From positions 1-64,000 of the forward strand of contig NZ_UXAV01000037.1 in the NCBI RefSeq assembly GCF_900609045.1: 64,000 nt of DNA, given 5' to 3'. A model generated the notes under the pieces. That model had not been told where the DNA came from, made no database searches, and saw only the letters and a list, made by a program, of their open reading frames with translations. This stretch comes from Filibacter tadaridae. GTDB lineage: Bacteria; Bacillota; Bacilli; Bacillales_A; Planococcaceae. The position numbers and the translations under genes are program-made. This document shows positions 17,057-24,610 of the stretch, piece after piece; within the stretch, counting starts at the first letter, position 1, and the number at the start of each line of letters is the position of its first letter.

Positions 17057-18754
17057 ATGATTACATTTGACGAATATCAGTATGCAAGACCCAGTATGCA
17101 GGAGATAAAAGAGCGTTTTGATACTCTACTGGAAAAATTCCGTTCGGCAAGTTCATACAAGGAACAAAACGATGTAATGGAAGAGATCAATGCAATCGGT
17201 AACGACTATTCAACTCAATCAAATCTTGCTTATATCCGTTCTTCTATCGATACAAATGATGAATTTTATCAGAAAGAACGAGATTACTTTGATGACATTG
17301 GTCCTGAATACCAAGAACTTGAAACCGCTTATTACAAAGAGTTAGTCTCTACGCCATTTAGAGCTGATCTGGAAGCAAAGTGGGGAACGCAATTGTTTGC
17401 CCTCGCGGATAACTCTATAAAATCATTTTCAACAGAAGTCTTACCGTTATTACAGCAAGAAAACAAACTTTCGTCTGAATACTCTAAACTGGTCGCTTCC
17501 GCACAAATTGAATTTGATGGAAAAACGTTGACTCTAGCCCAAATGGGACCCTATGCAGAGTCAAAGGACCGCTCAGTACGAAAGGCTGCAATGGAAGCTT
17601 CATACTCGTTTTATGAAAAAAATGGCGAAAAGTTCGATACGATCTACGATAAACTGGTGAAGCTACGACACGAAATCGCAACAAAACTCGGTTACAAAAA
17701 CTTTGTGGAACTTGGCTATGTCCGTATGAACCGTATTGATTATAATGCGGATATGGTGAAAAAGTTCCGGGATCAAGTACGCGATCATATCGTTCCTCTG
17801 GCGAGTCGTCTATATAAGCGGCAAGCTGAGCGGATCGGCGTCGATACGTTGAAGTTTTACGATCAATCGCTCGACTTCCTTACAGGGAATGCAACTCCTA
17901 AAGGCCCTGCGGAATGGATTATTGAAAATGGAAAACAGATGTATGCGGAACTGTCACCTGAAACCGATACATTTTTCAAATTCATGACTGACAAGAAACT
18001 ATTGGACGTAGAAGCGAAAAAAGGCAAAGAAGCAGGAGGCTATTGTACGTACATTGATAATTACGAGTCTCCTTTCATCTTTTCCAATTTCAACGGGACT
18101 TCGGGAGATATCGACGTACTTACGCATGAAGCAGGACATGCTTTCCAAGTATACTCCAGCCGCAATATCGGCATCCCGGAATATATGTGGCCTACTCACG
18201 AAGGGGCAGAAATCCACTCTATGAGTATGGAATTTTTCACATGGCCTTGGATGGAGTTATTCTTTAAAGACGAGACAGAGAAGTACAAGTTTGCACACTT
18301 AAGCAGTGGTCTACTCTTTTTACCATACGGTGTTGCTGTTGATGAATTCCAACATATCGTTTACGAAAACCCTGAAATGACACCTGCAGAACGGAAAGCA
18401 GCATGGAAAAAGATTGAGTCAATCTATTTGCCGAACCGTGATTATGATGGTATCCACTATTTGGAGTCCGGTGCTGTGTGGCAAAGGCAAGGGCATATTT
18501 ACGAATCTCCATTCTATTATATCGATTACACGCTTGCGCAAATATGTGCATTCCAATTTTGGAAACGTTCCCTGGAAGACCGCGAAGAAGCATGGAAAGA
18601 TTATTTACATCTTTGTACGCTTGGCGGCTCAAAATCGTTTACAAAGCTTGTCGCAGAAGCGAACCTCATTTCACCGTTTGAAGAAGGTTGTGTTGAATCC
18701 GTCATCGGTACAATCGAGTCATGGCTCGATTCAGTTGACGATAAAGCATTATAA
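17057..18754 (+). CDS. M3-family oligoendopeptidase (PepF-like)
   Basis: This 565-residue zinc peptidase of family M3 cuts short peptides in the cytoplasm. The metal site THEAGHAF (HExxH) lies near residue 360, followed by HEGAEIHSMSMEFF with the third zinc-binding glutamate and by the substrate-clamp tyrosines of the YDGIHYLESGAVWQRQGHIY block. Length fits the short oligoendopeptidase group (about 560 residues). The frame is open from 16946, but the ATG at 17057 follows AGGGGGAACC and matches the usual N-terminus. It is monocistronic, with a strong terminator. It probably serves peptide turnover; no special partner is suggested by the context. Confidence 0.92.
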   Translation: MITFDEYQYARPSMQEIKERFDTLLEKFRSASSYKEQNDVMEEINAIGNDYSTQSNLAYIRSSIDTNDEFYQKERDYFDDIGPEYQELETAYYKELVSTPFRADLEAKWGTQLFALADNSIKSFSTEVLPLLQQENKLSSEYSKLVASAQIEFDGKTLTLAQMGPYAESKDRSVRKAAMEASYSFYEKNGEKFDTIYDKLVKLRHEIATKLGYKNFVELGYVRMNRIDYNADMVKKFRDQVRDHIVPLASRLYKRQAERIGVDTLKFYDQSLDFLTGNATPKGPAEWIIENGKQMYAELSPETDTFFKFMTDKKLLDVEAKKGKEAGGYCTYIDNYESPFIFSNFNGTSGDIDVLTHEAGHAFQVYSSRNIGIPEYMWPTHEGAEIHSMSMEFFTWPWMELFFKDETEKYKFAHLSSGLLFLPYGVAVDEFQHIVYENPEMTPAERKAAWKKIESIYLPNRDYDGIHYLESGAVWQRQGHIYESPFYYIDYTLAQICAFQFWKRSLEDREEAWKDYLHLCTLGGSKSFTKLVAEANLISPFEEGCVESVIGTIESWLDSVDDKAL

Positions 18755-18762
18755 GACTGAAT

Positions 18763-18803
18763 ACAAAAAAGACCGCTTAAATCAGCAGCGGTCTTTTTGC
18801 TTT
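18763..18803 (+). terminator. Terminator after M3 peptidase gene
   Basis: AAAAAGACCGC (18765-18775) pairs with GCGGTCTTTTT (18788-18798), T-run included. Confidence 0.88.
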
Positions 18804-18867
18804 TAAATAGGAGCGATAGCGTTACCTTCAGCATCGATTTGCTACAATATAGGTTGAACTAATGATT

Positions 18868-18911
18868 CCATTCAACACCGCTTCAGCACTGGGAATGCCT
18901 CCCGTGATAAG
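18868..18911 (+). repeat. Half copy (left arm) of dispersed palindromic repeat
   Basis: The stretch containing GAATGCCTCCCGTGATAAG matches the left arm at 24420-24463 with scattered changes. The right arm is not present; the sequence diverges after AAG. It lies between the M3 peptidase terminator and the oxidoreductase stop. Confidence 0.7.
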
Positions 18912-18941
18912 TTTATATTGATAGTCATTTGTCCAAACTAC

Positions 18942-19925
18942 TTAGTTACTTATCCGCAGTGCAACTTTTCCAAACTGCTTACTATCCTCGACGTATTTAA
19001 ACGCCTCAATTGCTTCATCCAACTCAAAGACTTTATCGACAACAGGACGTGTCTTGTATTTTTCAATATGCGCAAGCATGTTGCGAAGTTCTTCACGGCT
19101 GCCCATTGTTGAACCGAACAATTGATATTGCCCATAAAAGAATGCCCGTAAATCCAAATCAACTGTATCATCTGTCGTAGCACCAAACACAACGATCCTA
19201 CCGCCCTTTTTCAAGATGGCCAATGAACGATTGAACGTCGCTCGTCCAACACTCTCAATAACGAGGTCAATCTCTTCATCCGCCAGTTCCTTTTTCCAAT
19301 CCCCATTTGTATCAATTGCTTTATCTACACCTAATTCAATTGCTTTTTTTCTTTTTTCTTCACTTCGCGACGTTACAAGTACACGAGCCCCGCAATTTTT
19401 GGCAAATGAAATAAGATACGTCGCCACACCACTACCAGCACCGGGAATGAAAACGGTTTGCGATTCTTTCAACTCACCTTTTGTAAATAATGCACGATAA
19501 CCCGTTAATGCAGAAAGTGATAGAACAGCCGCTTCCTCCCATGTTAAGAAATCCGGCTTCTTCTCGACTTGTTCTGCAGAAATGACAATTTTACTAGCAA
19601 ACGTGCCATTATCGGGCATTCCTAGAATATCGAATTCTTCCGGTGGAGCGTCACTGTTGGCATACCAACGAAGGGCGGGATTAATGATCACTTCATCTCC
19701 GACTGAAAACATTGTCACGCCTTCTCCTACTGCCTCGATTACACCCGCGCCGTCAGACCCCAGCGTCAACGCATCAGCGGCGTCTCCTCTTCTATCTGGT
19801 ATGTAGAGGTCCCGACGATTCACCCCCGCTGCACGAAGGGCTACAACGACTTCCCCACTCCCGGCGACCGGCTCTTTCATTTCAGCGATTTTCAGATTTC
19901 CCGATTGATGGACAACTGCTTTCAT
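18942..19925 (-). CDS. Zinc-type alcohol dehydrogenase-like (MDR) oxidoreductase
   Basis: This 327-residue medium-chain dehydrogenase/reductase resembles quinone-oxidoreductase and YogA-type proteins. The N-terminal GroES-like part carries GVNRRDLYIPDRRG and TLGSDGAGVIEAVGEGV; the Rossmann part has GAGSGVATYLISFAKNCGARVLVTSRS near residue 155. The second residue of the usual Cys ligand set for catalytic zinc is not seen, and no four-Cys structural zinc loop is present, so it is likely a zinc-free NADPH reductase. Start at 19925 (ATG with AAAGGG 9 bases up) is preferred over the ATG at 19934. The substrate is unknown. It stands alone. Confidence 0.83.
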   Translation of the reverse strand: MKAVVHQSGNLKIAEMKEPVAGSGEVVVALRAAGVNRRDLYIPDRRGDAADALTLGSDGAGVIEAVGEGVTMFSVGDEVIINPALRWYANSDAPPEEFDILGMPDNGTFASKIVISAEQVEKKPDFLTWEEAAVLSLSALTGYRALFTKGELKESQTVFIPGAGSGVATYLISFAKNCGARVLVTSRSEEKRKKAIELGVDKAIDTNGDWKKELADEEIDLVIESVGRATFNRSLAILKKGGRIVVFGATTDDTVDLDLRAFFYGQYQLFGSTMGSREELRNMLAHIEKYKTRPVVDKVFELDEAIEAFKYVEDSKQFGKVALRISN

Positions 19926-20020
19926 ATCCCTCATCCCTTTCTCTTAATGTGCGTAAATCTATTTCTTTCATCATACCTAAGTTACGCTCATTCTCATAGT
20001 ATTCGGATTAATGGATTCAA

Positions 20021-20049
20021 AAAAACAGGGAGCAATCCGCCCCCTGTGA
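20021..20049 (-). terminator. Terminator after metallophosphoesterase gene
   Basis: ACAGGGAGC (20025-20033) pairs with GCCCCCTGT (20039-20048, one bulge) and is followed on the minus strand by a T run. Confidence 0.8.
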
Positions 20050-20059
20050 CATACTTCAT

Positions 20060-20896
20060 TTATTCTTCTGACAGTAGTGTGACAACTACGATTTCGGGTT
20101 GATTGAACAAACGGATAGGCATAATACTATTTCCTATCCCACGACTGATGACCATCCGGCTATTGTTCAATTCATGGATGCCAGCTGTATATTTCGGGAA
20201 CCAGCCTTGCCCAGGCGATAAAAGACCACCCAATCCAGGAATACGGAATTGTCCACCATGCGCATGCCCACTAAATGTCACATCAATTTCATTTTGAGAA
20301 TAGACCGCAAATAGCTCAGGTCTATGCGACAGCAGTAGTTTGAACATATGTGGTGGCACCTCTTGAAAAGCCTGCGAAATTGAAGCCTTGACTGCCTCAT
20401 CATCTTCTAGCTCACTTGCTAAAGGGTCTTCTATTCCACCGATTGCTAATTCGTCTCCTGAGGCAGTACGAATTATTTTCGCCTCATCCGTCAATACATG
20501 AACGCCTAGTTCTTTAAGTGCAGTTTTAATCGTATCTACATCTTTGACTGCAATCTCATGATTTCCTGTTACATAATAAATAGGTGCAACTGATTGTAGC
20601 TCTTCAATTAAAATTAGACTTTGTTTCAAATCATACCGATTGCTGTCGATGAAATCACCAGTTACGAATATCACGTCGGGTTCTACATCTTTTACTTTCC
20701 CGACAACTCCTGCATGACGTTCCCCAAACTTGGCATCATGTAAATCAGACAGTTGTACAATCCGATAGTTATTGAAGGATTCTGGGACTTTTTCTGACAT
20801 AATTTCATAATGTGTCACACCGATTGTCGTATTCCCTTTATAAATGAAAAAACCGATGAAACAAACTACCAGTAAAATCAATAGCCATTTCCGCAT
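20060..20896 (-). CDS. Membrane-anchored metallophosphoesterase (YkuE/YaeI-like)
   Basis: This 278-residue calcineurin-like phosphoesterase has one N-terminal membrane segment (residues 4-20). The metal motifs are complete: VQLSDLHDAKFG (DxH), FVTGDFIDS (GDxxD), YVTGNHE (GNHE), LLLSHRPELF and SGHAHGGQFRIPG (GHxH). Family members on the outer face of the membrane include UDP-diacylglucosamine hydrolase-like and YkuE-type enzymes; the actual substrate here is unknown, but the anchor points to a lipid or wall precursor. The ATG has GAGGATGTGAG upstream. It lies after the XRE regulator gene in the same direction, 57 bases apart, and may be co-transcribed with it. Confidence 0.87.
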   Translation of the reverse strand: MRKWLLILLVVCFIGFFIYKGNTTIGVTHYEIMSEKVPESFNNYRIVQLSDLHDAKFGERHAGVVGKVKDVEPDVIFVTGDFIDSNRYDLKQSLILIEELQSVAPIYYVTGNHEIAVKDVDTIKTALKELGVHVLTDEAKIIRTASGDELAIGGIEDPLASELEDDEAVKASISQAFQEVPPHMFKLLLSHRPELFAVYSQNEIDVTFSGHAHGGQFRIPGLGGLLSPGQGWFPKYTAGIHELNNSRMVISRGIGNSIMPIRLFNQPEIVVVTLLSEE

Positions 20897-20953
20897 GTAA
20901 TACTCACATCCTCGCCCAATGACGCGGCTTCATCTGCAAAGTTCTTTTGTTTG

Positions 20954-21439
20954 TTACAACCAACGTTTTTTCAACTTGGCAAGTTCTAATAATTCCAGAA
21001 CTTCTTTCTTCGGCAGTTCAGTTGCAATTGCAAGTAGCTCGCGTTCTGCAAGTCTTCTACCTCTTCCACTTCTATAACGATCTTTGTTATTGGAATCCAA
21101 CTCTGCATATAACTCCGTTGTTCGCTCATTTTCTACATGTTCACTCGATATATTTTCACGTAGCTTGTCATACAACATTTCAATGTTTGAAGAACCACTA
21201 TCTTTAAATGTCTTTGTTGTTTTTGTATTACCGAGAATCATTTCGTCAGTTGATACATTAAATCGATCTGAGATTCTAGCAATCCATGCAGCGGAAGGCG
21301 CATTTTTACCTTTTTCCCAATCCTTGATGCGACTTGCTGAGGTTCCGATTGCAGTCCCGAAAGCCATCATCGATAAACCTCGTTGTTCTCTCAATGTTTT
21401 TAGACGTATACCAAAATCCTCTTTACTCCAGTCGTTCAT
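20954..21439 (-). CDS. XRE-family helix-turn-helix regulator
   Basis: This 161-residue protein has an N-terminal Cro/CI-type helix-turn-helix (about residues 8-65: RLKTLREQRGLSMMAFGTAIGTSASRIKDWEKG) and a C-terminal part rich in charged helices ending in ELLELAKLKKRWL. The second half has no recognised ligand domain. The ATG at 21439 has GAGGAGG 7 bases upstream; the open frame starts earlier at 21469 but lacks a site. It may control the adjacent phosphoesterase gene or itself. The target is unknown. Confidence 0.85.
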   Translation of the reverse strand: MNDWSKEDFGIRLKTLREQRGLSMMAFGTAIGTSASRIKDWEKGKNAPSAAWIARISDRFNVSTDEMILGNTKTTKTFKDSGSSNIEMLYDKLRENISSEHVENERTTELYAELDSNNKDRYRSGRGRRLAERELLAIATELPKKEVLELLELAKLKKRWL

Positions 21440-21534
21440 ACTATTTCCTCCTCGTATTAAATAGTTCATTAACTCTATTATTTTTTAAAGAGGAGGTTCT
21501 GTCAATCTATTTTTTTATTTTTCTATCAAACTTT

Positions 21535-22020
21535 TTAATAGCCTGTCTCCTGCCTGTTGTAATTTTCCTCGTTTTTCGACAAGTATGCAGTTATGATATC
21601 CTCGTTCGTAAAACCAAGCTGACTAGCAATCGCTCCATAATGAATCCAAATCTCTTTGTATGCCTCCATTGTCAATTCGTGGAGGAAACGGTTAATCACT
21701 TCAATCGTCTTCAAGAAAAGTTGTGTCAAGTCCCCTTCCACTTCTCCAGCAGGCCAATAGTCAAGATTGTCAAAGTTTTTTTCGATTCCCAATGATAAAA
21801 GAAAATGAATCGAATCTACATACTCTTCCAGTATTACTTTATCTTCAGAAGGACCTTTGACGCTCCAAAATTTGAAGCAACGTGTTTCATTTGCAAGTTC
21901 TGCCAGTTCGATTAGCAAAGCGAGCCCTTTTTCTTTAAACACATCCGCTTCCCCAACCCGATTTTGTTGTATAAAAGTGTCCAGTTCACGCTGCATGGAA
22001 AACAACTTTGTCAATTTCAT
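21535..22020 (-). CDS. dut: Dimeric dUTP diphosphatase
   Basis: This 161-residue all-alpha NTP pyrophosphohydrolase is of the dimeric dUTPase type, which turns dUTP into dUMP and keeps uracil out of DNA. The metal-binding acidic motifs ELAELANE (residues about 48-55) and EEYVDSIHFLL (about 73-83) form the ExxE...ExxD pattern of the MazG-like superfamily. The ATG at 22020 has GGAGG 8 bases upstream; the longer frame is not supported. It is divergent from ysdB. It is not related to the trimeric beta-type dUTPase. Confidence 0.87.
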   Translation of the reverse strand: MKLTKLFSMQRELDTFIQQNRVGEADVFKEKGLALLIELAELANETRCFKFWSVKGPSEDKVILEEYVDSIHFLLSLGIEKNFDNLDYWPAGEVEGDLTQLFLKTIEVINRFLHELTMEAYKEIWIHYGAIASQLGFTNEDIITAYLSKNEENYNRQETGY

Positions 22021-22049
22021 AAAAAAACCTCCATTATTTCTACTTATCT

Positions 22050-22076
22050 TGAAACCAAAGTACATCCTCATCCGTA
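22050..22076 (+). promoter_or_regulatory. ECF (SigW-like) promoter of ysdB
   Basis: TGAAAC (22050-22055) and CGTA (22073-22076) are 17 bases apart and lie 38 bases before the ysdB start. Consensus for B. subtilis SigW is TGAAAC then about 16 bases then CGTA, and B. subtilis ysdB is a SigW-regulon gene. The match and the identity of the gene support each other. Confidence 0.72.
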
Positions 22077-22113
22077 GTAAAGAGTACTACATGAATTGCG
22101 AGGGTGATTTAGT

Positions 22114-22494
22114 ATGGCATTAGTAATCCGTTTTATCATTATCGCCTTTATCATCTACTTGTTTTACCGCGGGATTCGTTATTTAACAGATCCAAAACGT
22201 AAACTCGATGACGCATATGAGGCAGGGCGTTATTATTTCTATGATGATATGAAAAATGCACGAAAGAATTTCTTCATTACGTATAAAGGCGCACTTTTTG
22301 AAGGAGAAAAGTATTTAGGAACCACTGATGTCTCAATTGATGTAATTTCTATTTTTGTTTGGGGAAAGGACGAGACAAAACTCCAAGGTTTCACGAAAGA
22401 TGATTTTCATTTTTTATCTTCTGAAATCCTTTCAAATTATCCCGAAGCAGAAATTAGTTGGAAAAATCCGATTGAAAAATTAATGAAGAGCTAG
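22114..22494 (+). CDS. ysdB: YsdB, SigW-regulon membrane protein
   Basis: This 126-residue protein has one N-terminal membrane segment (residues 4-20) and a cytoplasmic part with RYLTDPKRKLDDAYEAGRYYFYDD, near that of B. subtilis YsdB in length and position beside ysdA and rplT. The family is part of the cell-envelope stress response controlled by the extracytoplasmic sigma factor SigW; its biochemical role is unknown. The ATG follows GAGGGTGATTT. A SigW-like promoter precedes it and a terminator follows. It converges on ysdA. Confidence 0.88.
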   Translation: MALVIRFIIIAFIIYLFYRGIRYLTDPKRKLDDAYEAGRYYFYDDMKNARKNFFITYKGALFEGEKYLGTTDVSIDVISIFVWGKDETKLQGFTKDDFHFLSSEILSNYPEAEISWKNPIEKLMKS

Positions 22495-22514
22495 AAAATC
22501 GGAATAGCAATGAA

Positions 22515-22545
22515 TTTAAGCCCTATGATATCTAGGGCTTTTTCT
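22515..22545 (+). terminator. Terminator after ysdB
   Basis: AAGCCCTA (22518-22525) pairs with TAGGGCTT (22533-22540) followed by a T run. It may also serve ysdA from the other side. Confidence 0.82.
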
Positions 22546-22835
22546 TATGCTTGTATACTTCCTGGTATTCTTGCACCGAGAAGGTAGAGAATACCGAAAA
22601 CGTAAAGAAGCGCCAAAATGAGAAAGCCCACTCGGAACGATGTATGTCTTGTCTTATGGCGGAATGTCTGCATGCCGAAATACGCGCCAATGCCGCCGCC
22701 AATCAGTGCTAATAGCCAAAGATTCTTTTCAGGAATACGCTGGCCTTTCCGTTTCGCCTGTCTTTTATCGATTCCCATTGCGGCAAATGCCCAAATGGAC
22801 ATGAGTAAAACCCAATAAAGAATTACAGTTTGCAT
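22545..22835 (-). CDS. ysdA: YsdA, DUF1294 membrane protein
   Basis: This 96-residue DUF1294 protein has two or three membrane segments. The family core GIDKRQAKRKGQRIPEKNLWLLALIGGGIGAYFGMQTFRHKTRH is well kept. Function unknown. It lies downstream of rplT, as in B. subtilis, but the rplT terminator separates them. The ATG follows a run of G that includes a good ribosome site. Confidence 0.9.
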   Translation of the reverse strand: MQTVILYWVLLMSIWAFAAMGIDKRQAKRKGQRIPEKNLWLLALIGGGIGAYFGMQTFRHKTRHTSFRVGFLILALLYVFGILYLLGARIPGSIQA

Positions 22836-22894
22836 AGTACCCCCCCTCTTTCATCCTCTTCTATTTTACATGATATTACCTTATCAAACGAATT

Positions 22895-22946
22895 AAAAAA
22901 GCCGCCACGCAACCCGAATTGCTCCGGTGTGTGTGGCGGCTTATAG
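22895..22946 (-). terminator. Terminator after rplT
   Basis: AAGCCGCCACGCA (22899-22911) pairs with TGTGTGGCGGCTT (22930-22942), ending the infC-rpmI-rplT transcript with a T run on the minus strand. Confidence 0.88.
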
Positions 22947-22954
22947 TTCAGTTT

Positions 22955-23314
22955 TTATTTTGCAACTGATTTTTTTGCTACATCTGCAAGCTGTGTAAAC
23001 GCTTGTGCGTCTGTCACTGCAAGATCTGCAAGCATTTTACGGTTTACGTCAATGCCAGCCACTTTCAATCCGTGCATAAGTGTGCTGTATGATAGGCCAT
23101 TGATACGTGCAGCCGCATTGATACGAGTGATCCAAAGTCTGCGGAAATCCCGTTTTCTTTGGCGACGGTCACGATATGCATAGTTAAATGATTTCATAAC
23201 CTGTTGGTTTGCTACTTTATAAAGTCTATGTTTTGAACCGTAATAACCTTTTGCTAATTTCAATACCCGATTACGACGCTTGCGCGACACTGTTCCACCT
23301 TTTACGCGTGGCAT
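22955..23314 (-). CDS. rplT: 50S ribosomal protein L20
   Basis: The 119-residue product is full-length L20, recognised by [34 protein letters not shown] and the basic [21 protein letters not shown] region. It binds 23S rRNA early in large-subunit assembly. In B. subtilis free L20 also represses its own operon by binding the leader of infC-rpmI-rplT, and a matching leader is present here. The ATG has GGAGG 8 bases upstream. Last gene of the operon. Confidence 0.98.
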   Translation of the reverse strand: MPRVKGGTVSRKRRNRVLKLAKGYYGSKHRLYKVANQQVMKSFNYAYRDRRQRKRDFRRLWITRINAAARINGLSYSTLMHGLKVAGIDVNRKMLADLAVTDAQAFTQLADVAKKSVAK

Positions 23315-23355
23315 AGTTCATTACCTCCTGCTTTTCTGTTCGATTAGTTGTTTAC

Positions 23356-23556
23356 TTATTTCATGTACGTGATCATTTGGCGAATGCGTTTGAAATCGCC
23401 TGACGAAACGAGTGAAGCTTTACGCAGGTGGCGTTTTGCTTTTGTCGATTTGTTTGCAAAAAGGTGACTTGTGTAAGCACGTCCACGTTTCAGTTTACCG
23501 CTACCGGTTTTTTTGAAACGCTTCGCGGAGCCGCGGTGAGTTTTCATTTTTGGCAT
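23356..23556 (-). CDS. rpmI: 50S ribosomal protein L35
   Basis: The 66-residue product is full-length L35 ([21 protein letters not shown], basic C-terminus). It is part of the large ribosomal subunit. It sits between infC and rplT in the conserved order, with AGGAGG 7 bases before the ATG. Confidence 0.98.
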   Translation of the reverse strand: MPKMKTHRGSAKRFKKTGSGKLKRGRAYTSHLFANKSTKAKRHLRKASLVSSGDFKRIRQMITYMK

Positions 23557-23583
23557 GATCTGTTCCTCCTAAATCTTTCGTTG

Positions 23584-24102
23584 TTACTGTTTCTCTGCAG
23601 TCGGAGCAAGCACTAGGAACATGCTGCGACCTTCCATCTTCGGCCGTTGTTCAACCGTCGATACGTCTTTGCACGCTTCTGCGAAACGATCAAGAACACG
23701 CTGTCCGATTTCTTTGTGCGTAATTGCACGCCCGCGGAAACGGATTGAGCATTTTACTTTATCGCCTTTTTCAAGGAACTTGATGGCGTTCCGTAATTTC
23801 GTCTGAAAATCGTGATCATCGATAGTCGGGCTTAACCGAACTTCTTTGAGTAGGATAATTTTCTGATTCTTACGTACTTCACGGTCCTTTTTCTGTTGCT
23901 CAAATTTGAACTTCCCATAGTCCATGATACGAGCTACTGGGGGTTTCGCTTGCGGAGCGACAAGGACGAGATCCAAATTCACACGAGTAGCAATTTCAAG
24001 TGCCTCGTTGCGGGATTTGATTCCGAGCTGTTCGCCGTTATGGTCGATAATGCGCAGCTCGCGGGCACGGATGCCCTCATTTACGTACATGTCTTTGCTA
24101 AT
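23584..24102 (-). CDS. infC: Translation initiation factor IF-3 (ATT start)
   Basis: The 172-residue product is full-length IF-3, which keeps 30S subunits free and proofreads start codons. The N-domain block [28 protein letters not shown] and the C-domain [26 protein letters not shown] are typical. The start is an ATT codon at 24102 (ATT AGC AAA GAC), with GGAGGTGG 6 bases upstream; the frame continues upstream without a stop to 24186, but that part is leader. A rare AUU start is the known device by which IF-3 limits its own synthesis. First gene of the operon behind the L20-type leader. Confidence 0.97.
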   Translation of the reverse strand: MSKDMYVNEGIRARELRIIDHNGEQLGIKSRNEALEIATRVNLDLVLVAPQAKPPVARIMDYGKFKFEQQKKDREVRKNQKIILLKEVRLSPTIDDHDFQTKLRNAIKFLEKGDKVKCSIRFRGRAITHKEIGQRVLDRFAEACKDVSTVEQRPKMEGRSMFLVLAPTAEKQ

Positions 24103-24187
24103 AGTAATCCACCTCCGAATATTGTCTCGCGAATACATGGTTTGGGTATACCGTCCGATTGGGCGGGCTCCCGTAGGTCCATCCATT

Positions 24188-24320
24188 AAAAAAAGGTAGA
24201 CAAATTAGATTGTCTACCCGCGTATGTGTACGTGCATTTGAAATGCACGGCACGTTCACTTATGTGCTGACCTGTTAACAACGTTATGCGTCAATCAGGT
24301 GAGAAGCGGGTAGCCTCTTC
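24188..24320 (-). ncRNA. L20-type ribosomal protein leader with attenuator
   Basis: The infC leader holds a terminator hairpin, GGTAGACAA (24195-24203) with TTGTCTACC (24210-24218) followed by seven U, and an upstream segment (24306-24313) whose 8 bases CTACCCGC are exactly complementary to GCGGGTAG at 24214-24221, overlapping the terminator's 5' strand. That pairing would form an anti-terminator. The layout matches the B. subtilis L20 leader, where L20 binding favours termination. The pairing is seen; regulation by L20 is from the known family. Confidence 0.83.
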
Positions 24321-24360
24321 TTATACCACAAACTGTATTCAGTCATTACTAACCTTATTT

Positions 24361-24389
24361 ACTTTATCATGGGGCATAGTTTTTGTCAA
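24361..24389 (-). promoter_or_regulatory. Sigma-A promoter of infC-rpmI-rplT
   Basis: On the minus strand TTGACA (24384-24389) and TAAAGT (24361-24366) are 17 bases apart, about 40 bases before the L20 leader. Confidence 0.72.
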
Positions 24390-24419
24390 CCTTTGAATTT
24401 AGAAAGTAAATGAAGATGT

Positions 24420-24530
24420 CCATTGAACACGCTTCGACGCTTGGGGATGCCTCCCGCAATAAGCCGGACAGAAGTTCACTGTCAGTCTTATTGCTTCGGC
24501 TACCCCTTTAAGGCGCCTTCGCTGGTTTGC
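24420..24530. repeat. Full-length copy of dispersed imperfect palindrome
   Basis: This is the only complete copy in the window of a roughly 110-base element that folds on itself. GGGGATGCC (24433-24441) faces GGCTACCCC (24498-24506), GCAATAAG (24446-24453 region) faces CTTATTGC (24487-24494), and GACAG (about 24467-24471) faces CTGTC, around an AAGTTCA loop. Partial copies lie at 1284-1342 (right arm), 18868-18911 (left arm) and 37331-37353 (left arm, inverted). It lies just downstream of thrS, where no other terminator is seen, so it may also serve as one. It encodes no protein. Confidence 0.75.
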
Positions 24531-24532
24531 AT

Positions 24533-24553
24533 CACATACTCGGTGCCGGTTTC
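24533..24553 (+). repeat. Second copy of short repeat near popT stop
   Basis: Twenty-one bases with CGGTGCCGGTTTC match 7810-7830 with one mismatch. Here they follow the large palindrome directly, so the two may form one composite repeat. Confidence 0.55.
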
Positions 24554-24610
24554 TGACACCATTTGCGCACTTCAAATTGCGGCAGAAGCTAGCATCGGAT
24601 TAAAATCATT

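Noticed and set aside
24103..24186. Upstream extension of IF-3
   Set aside because: It lies in the leader; the ribosome site points to the ATT at 24102, the usual start type for infC.
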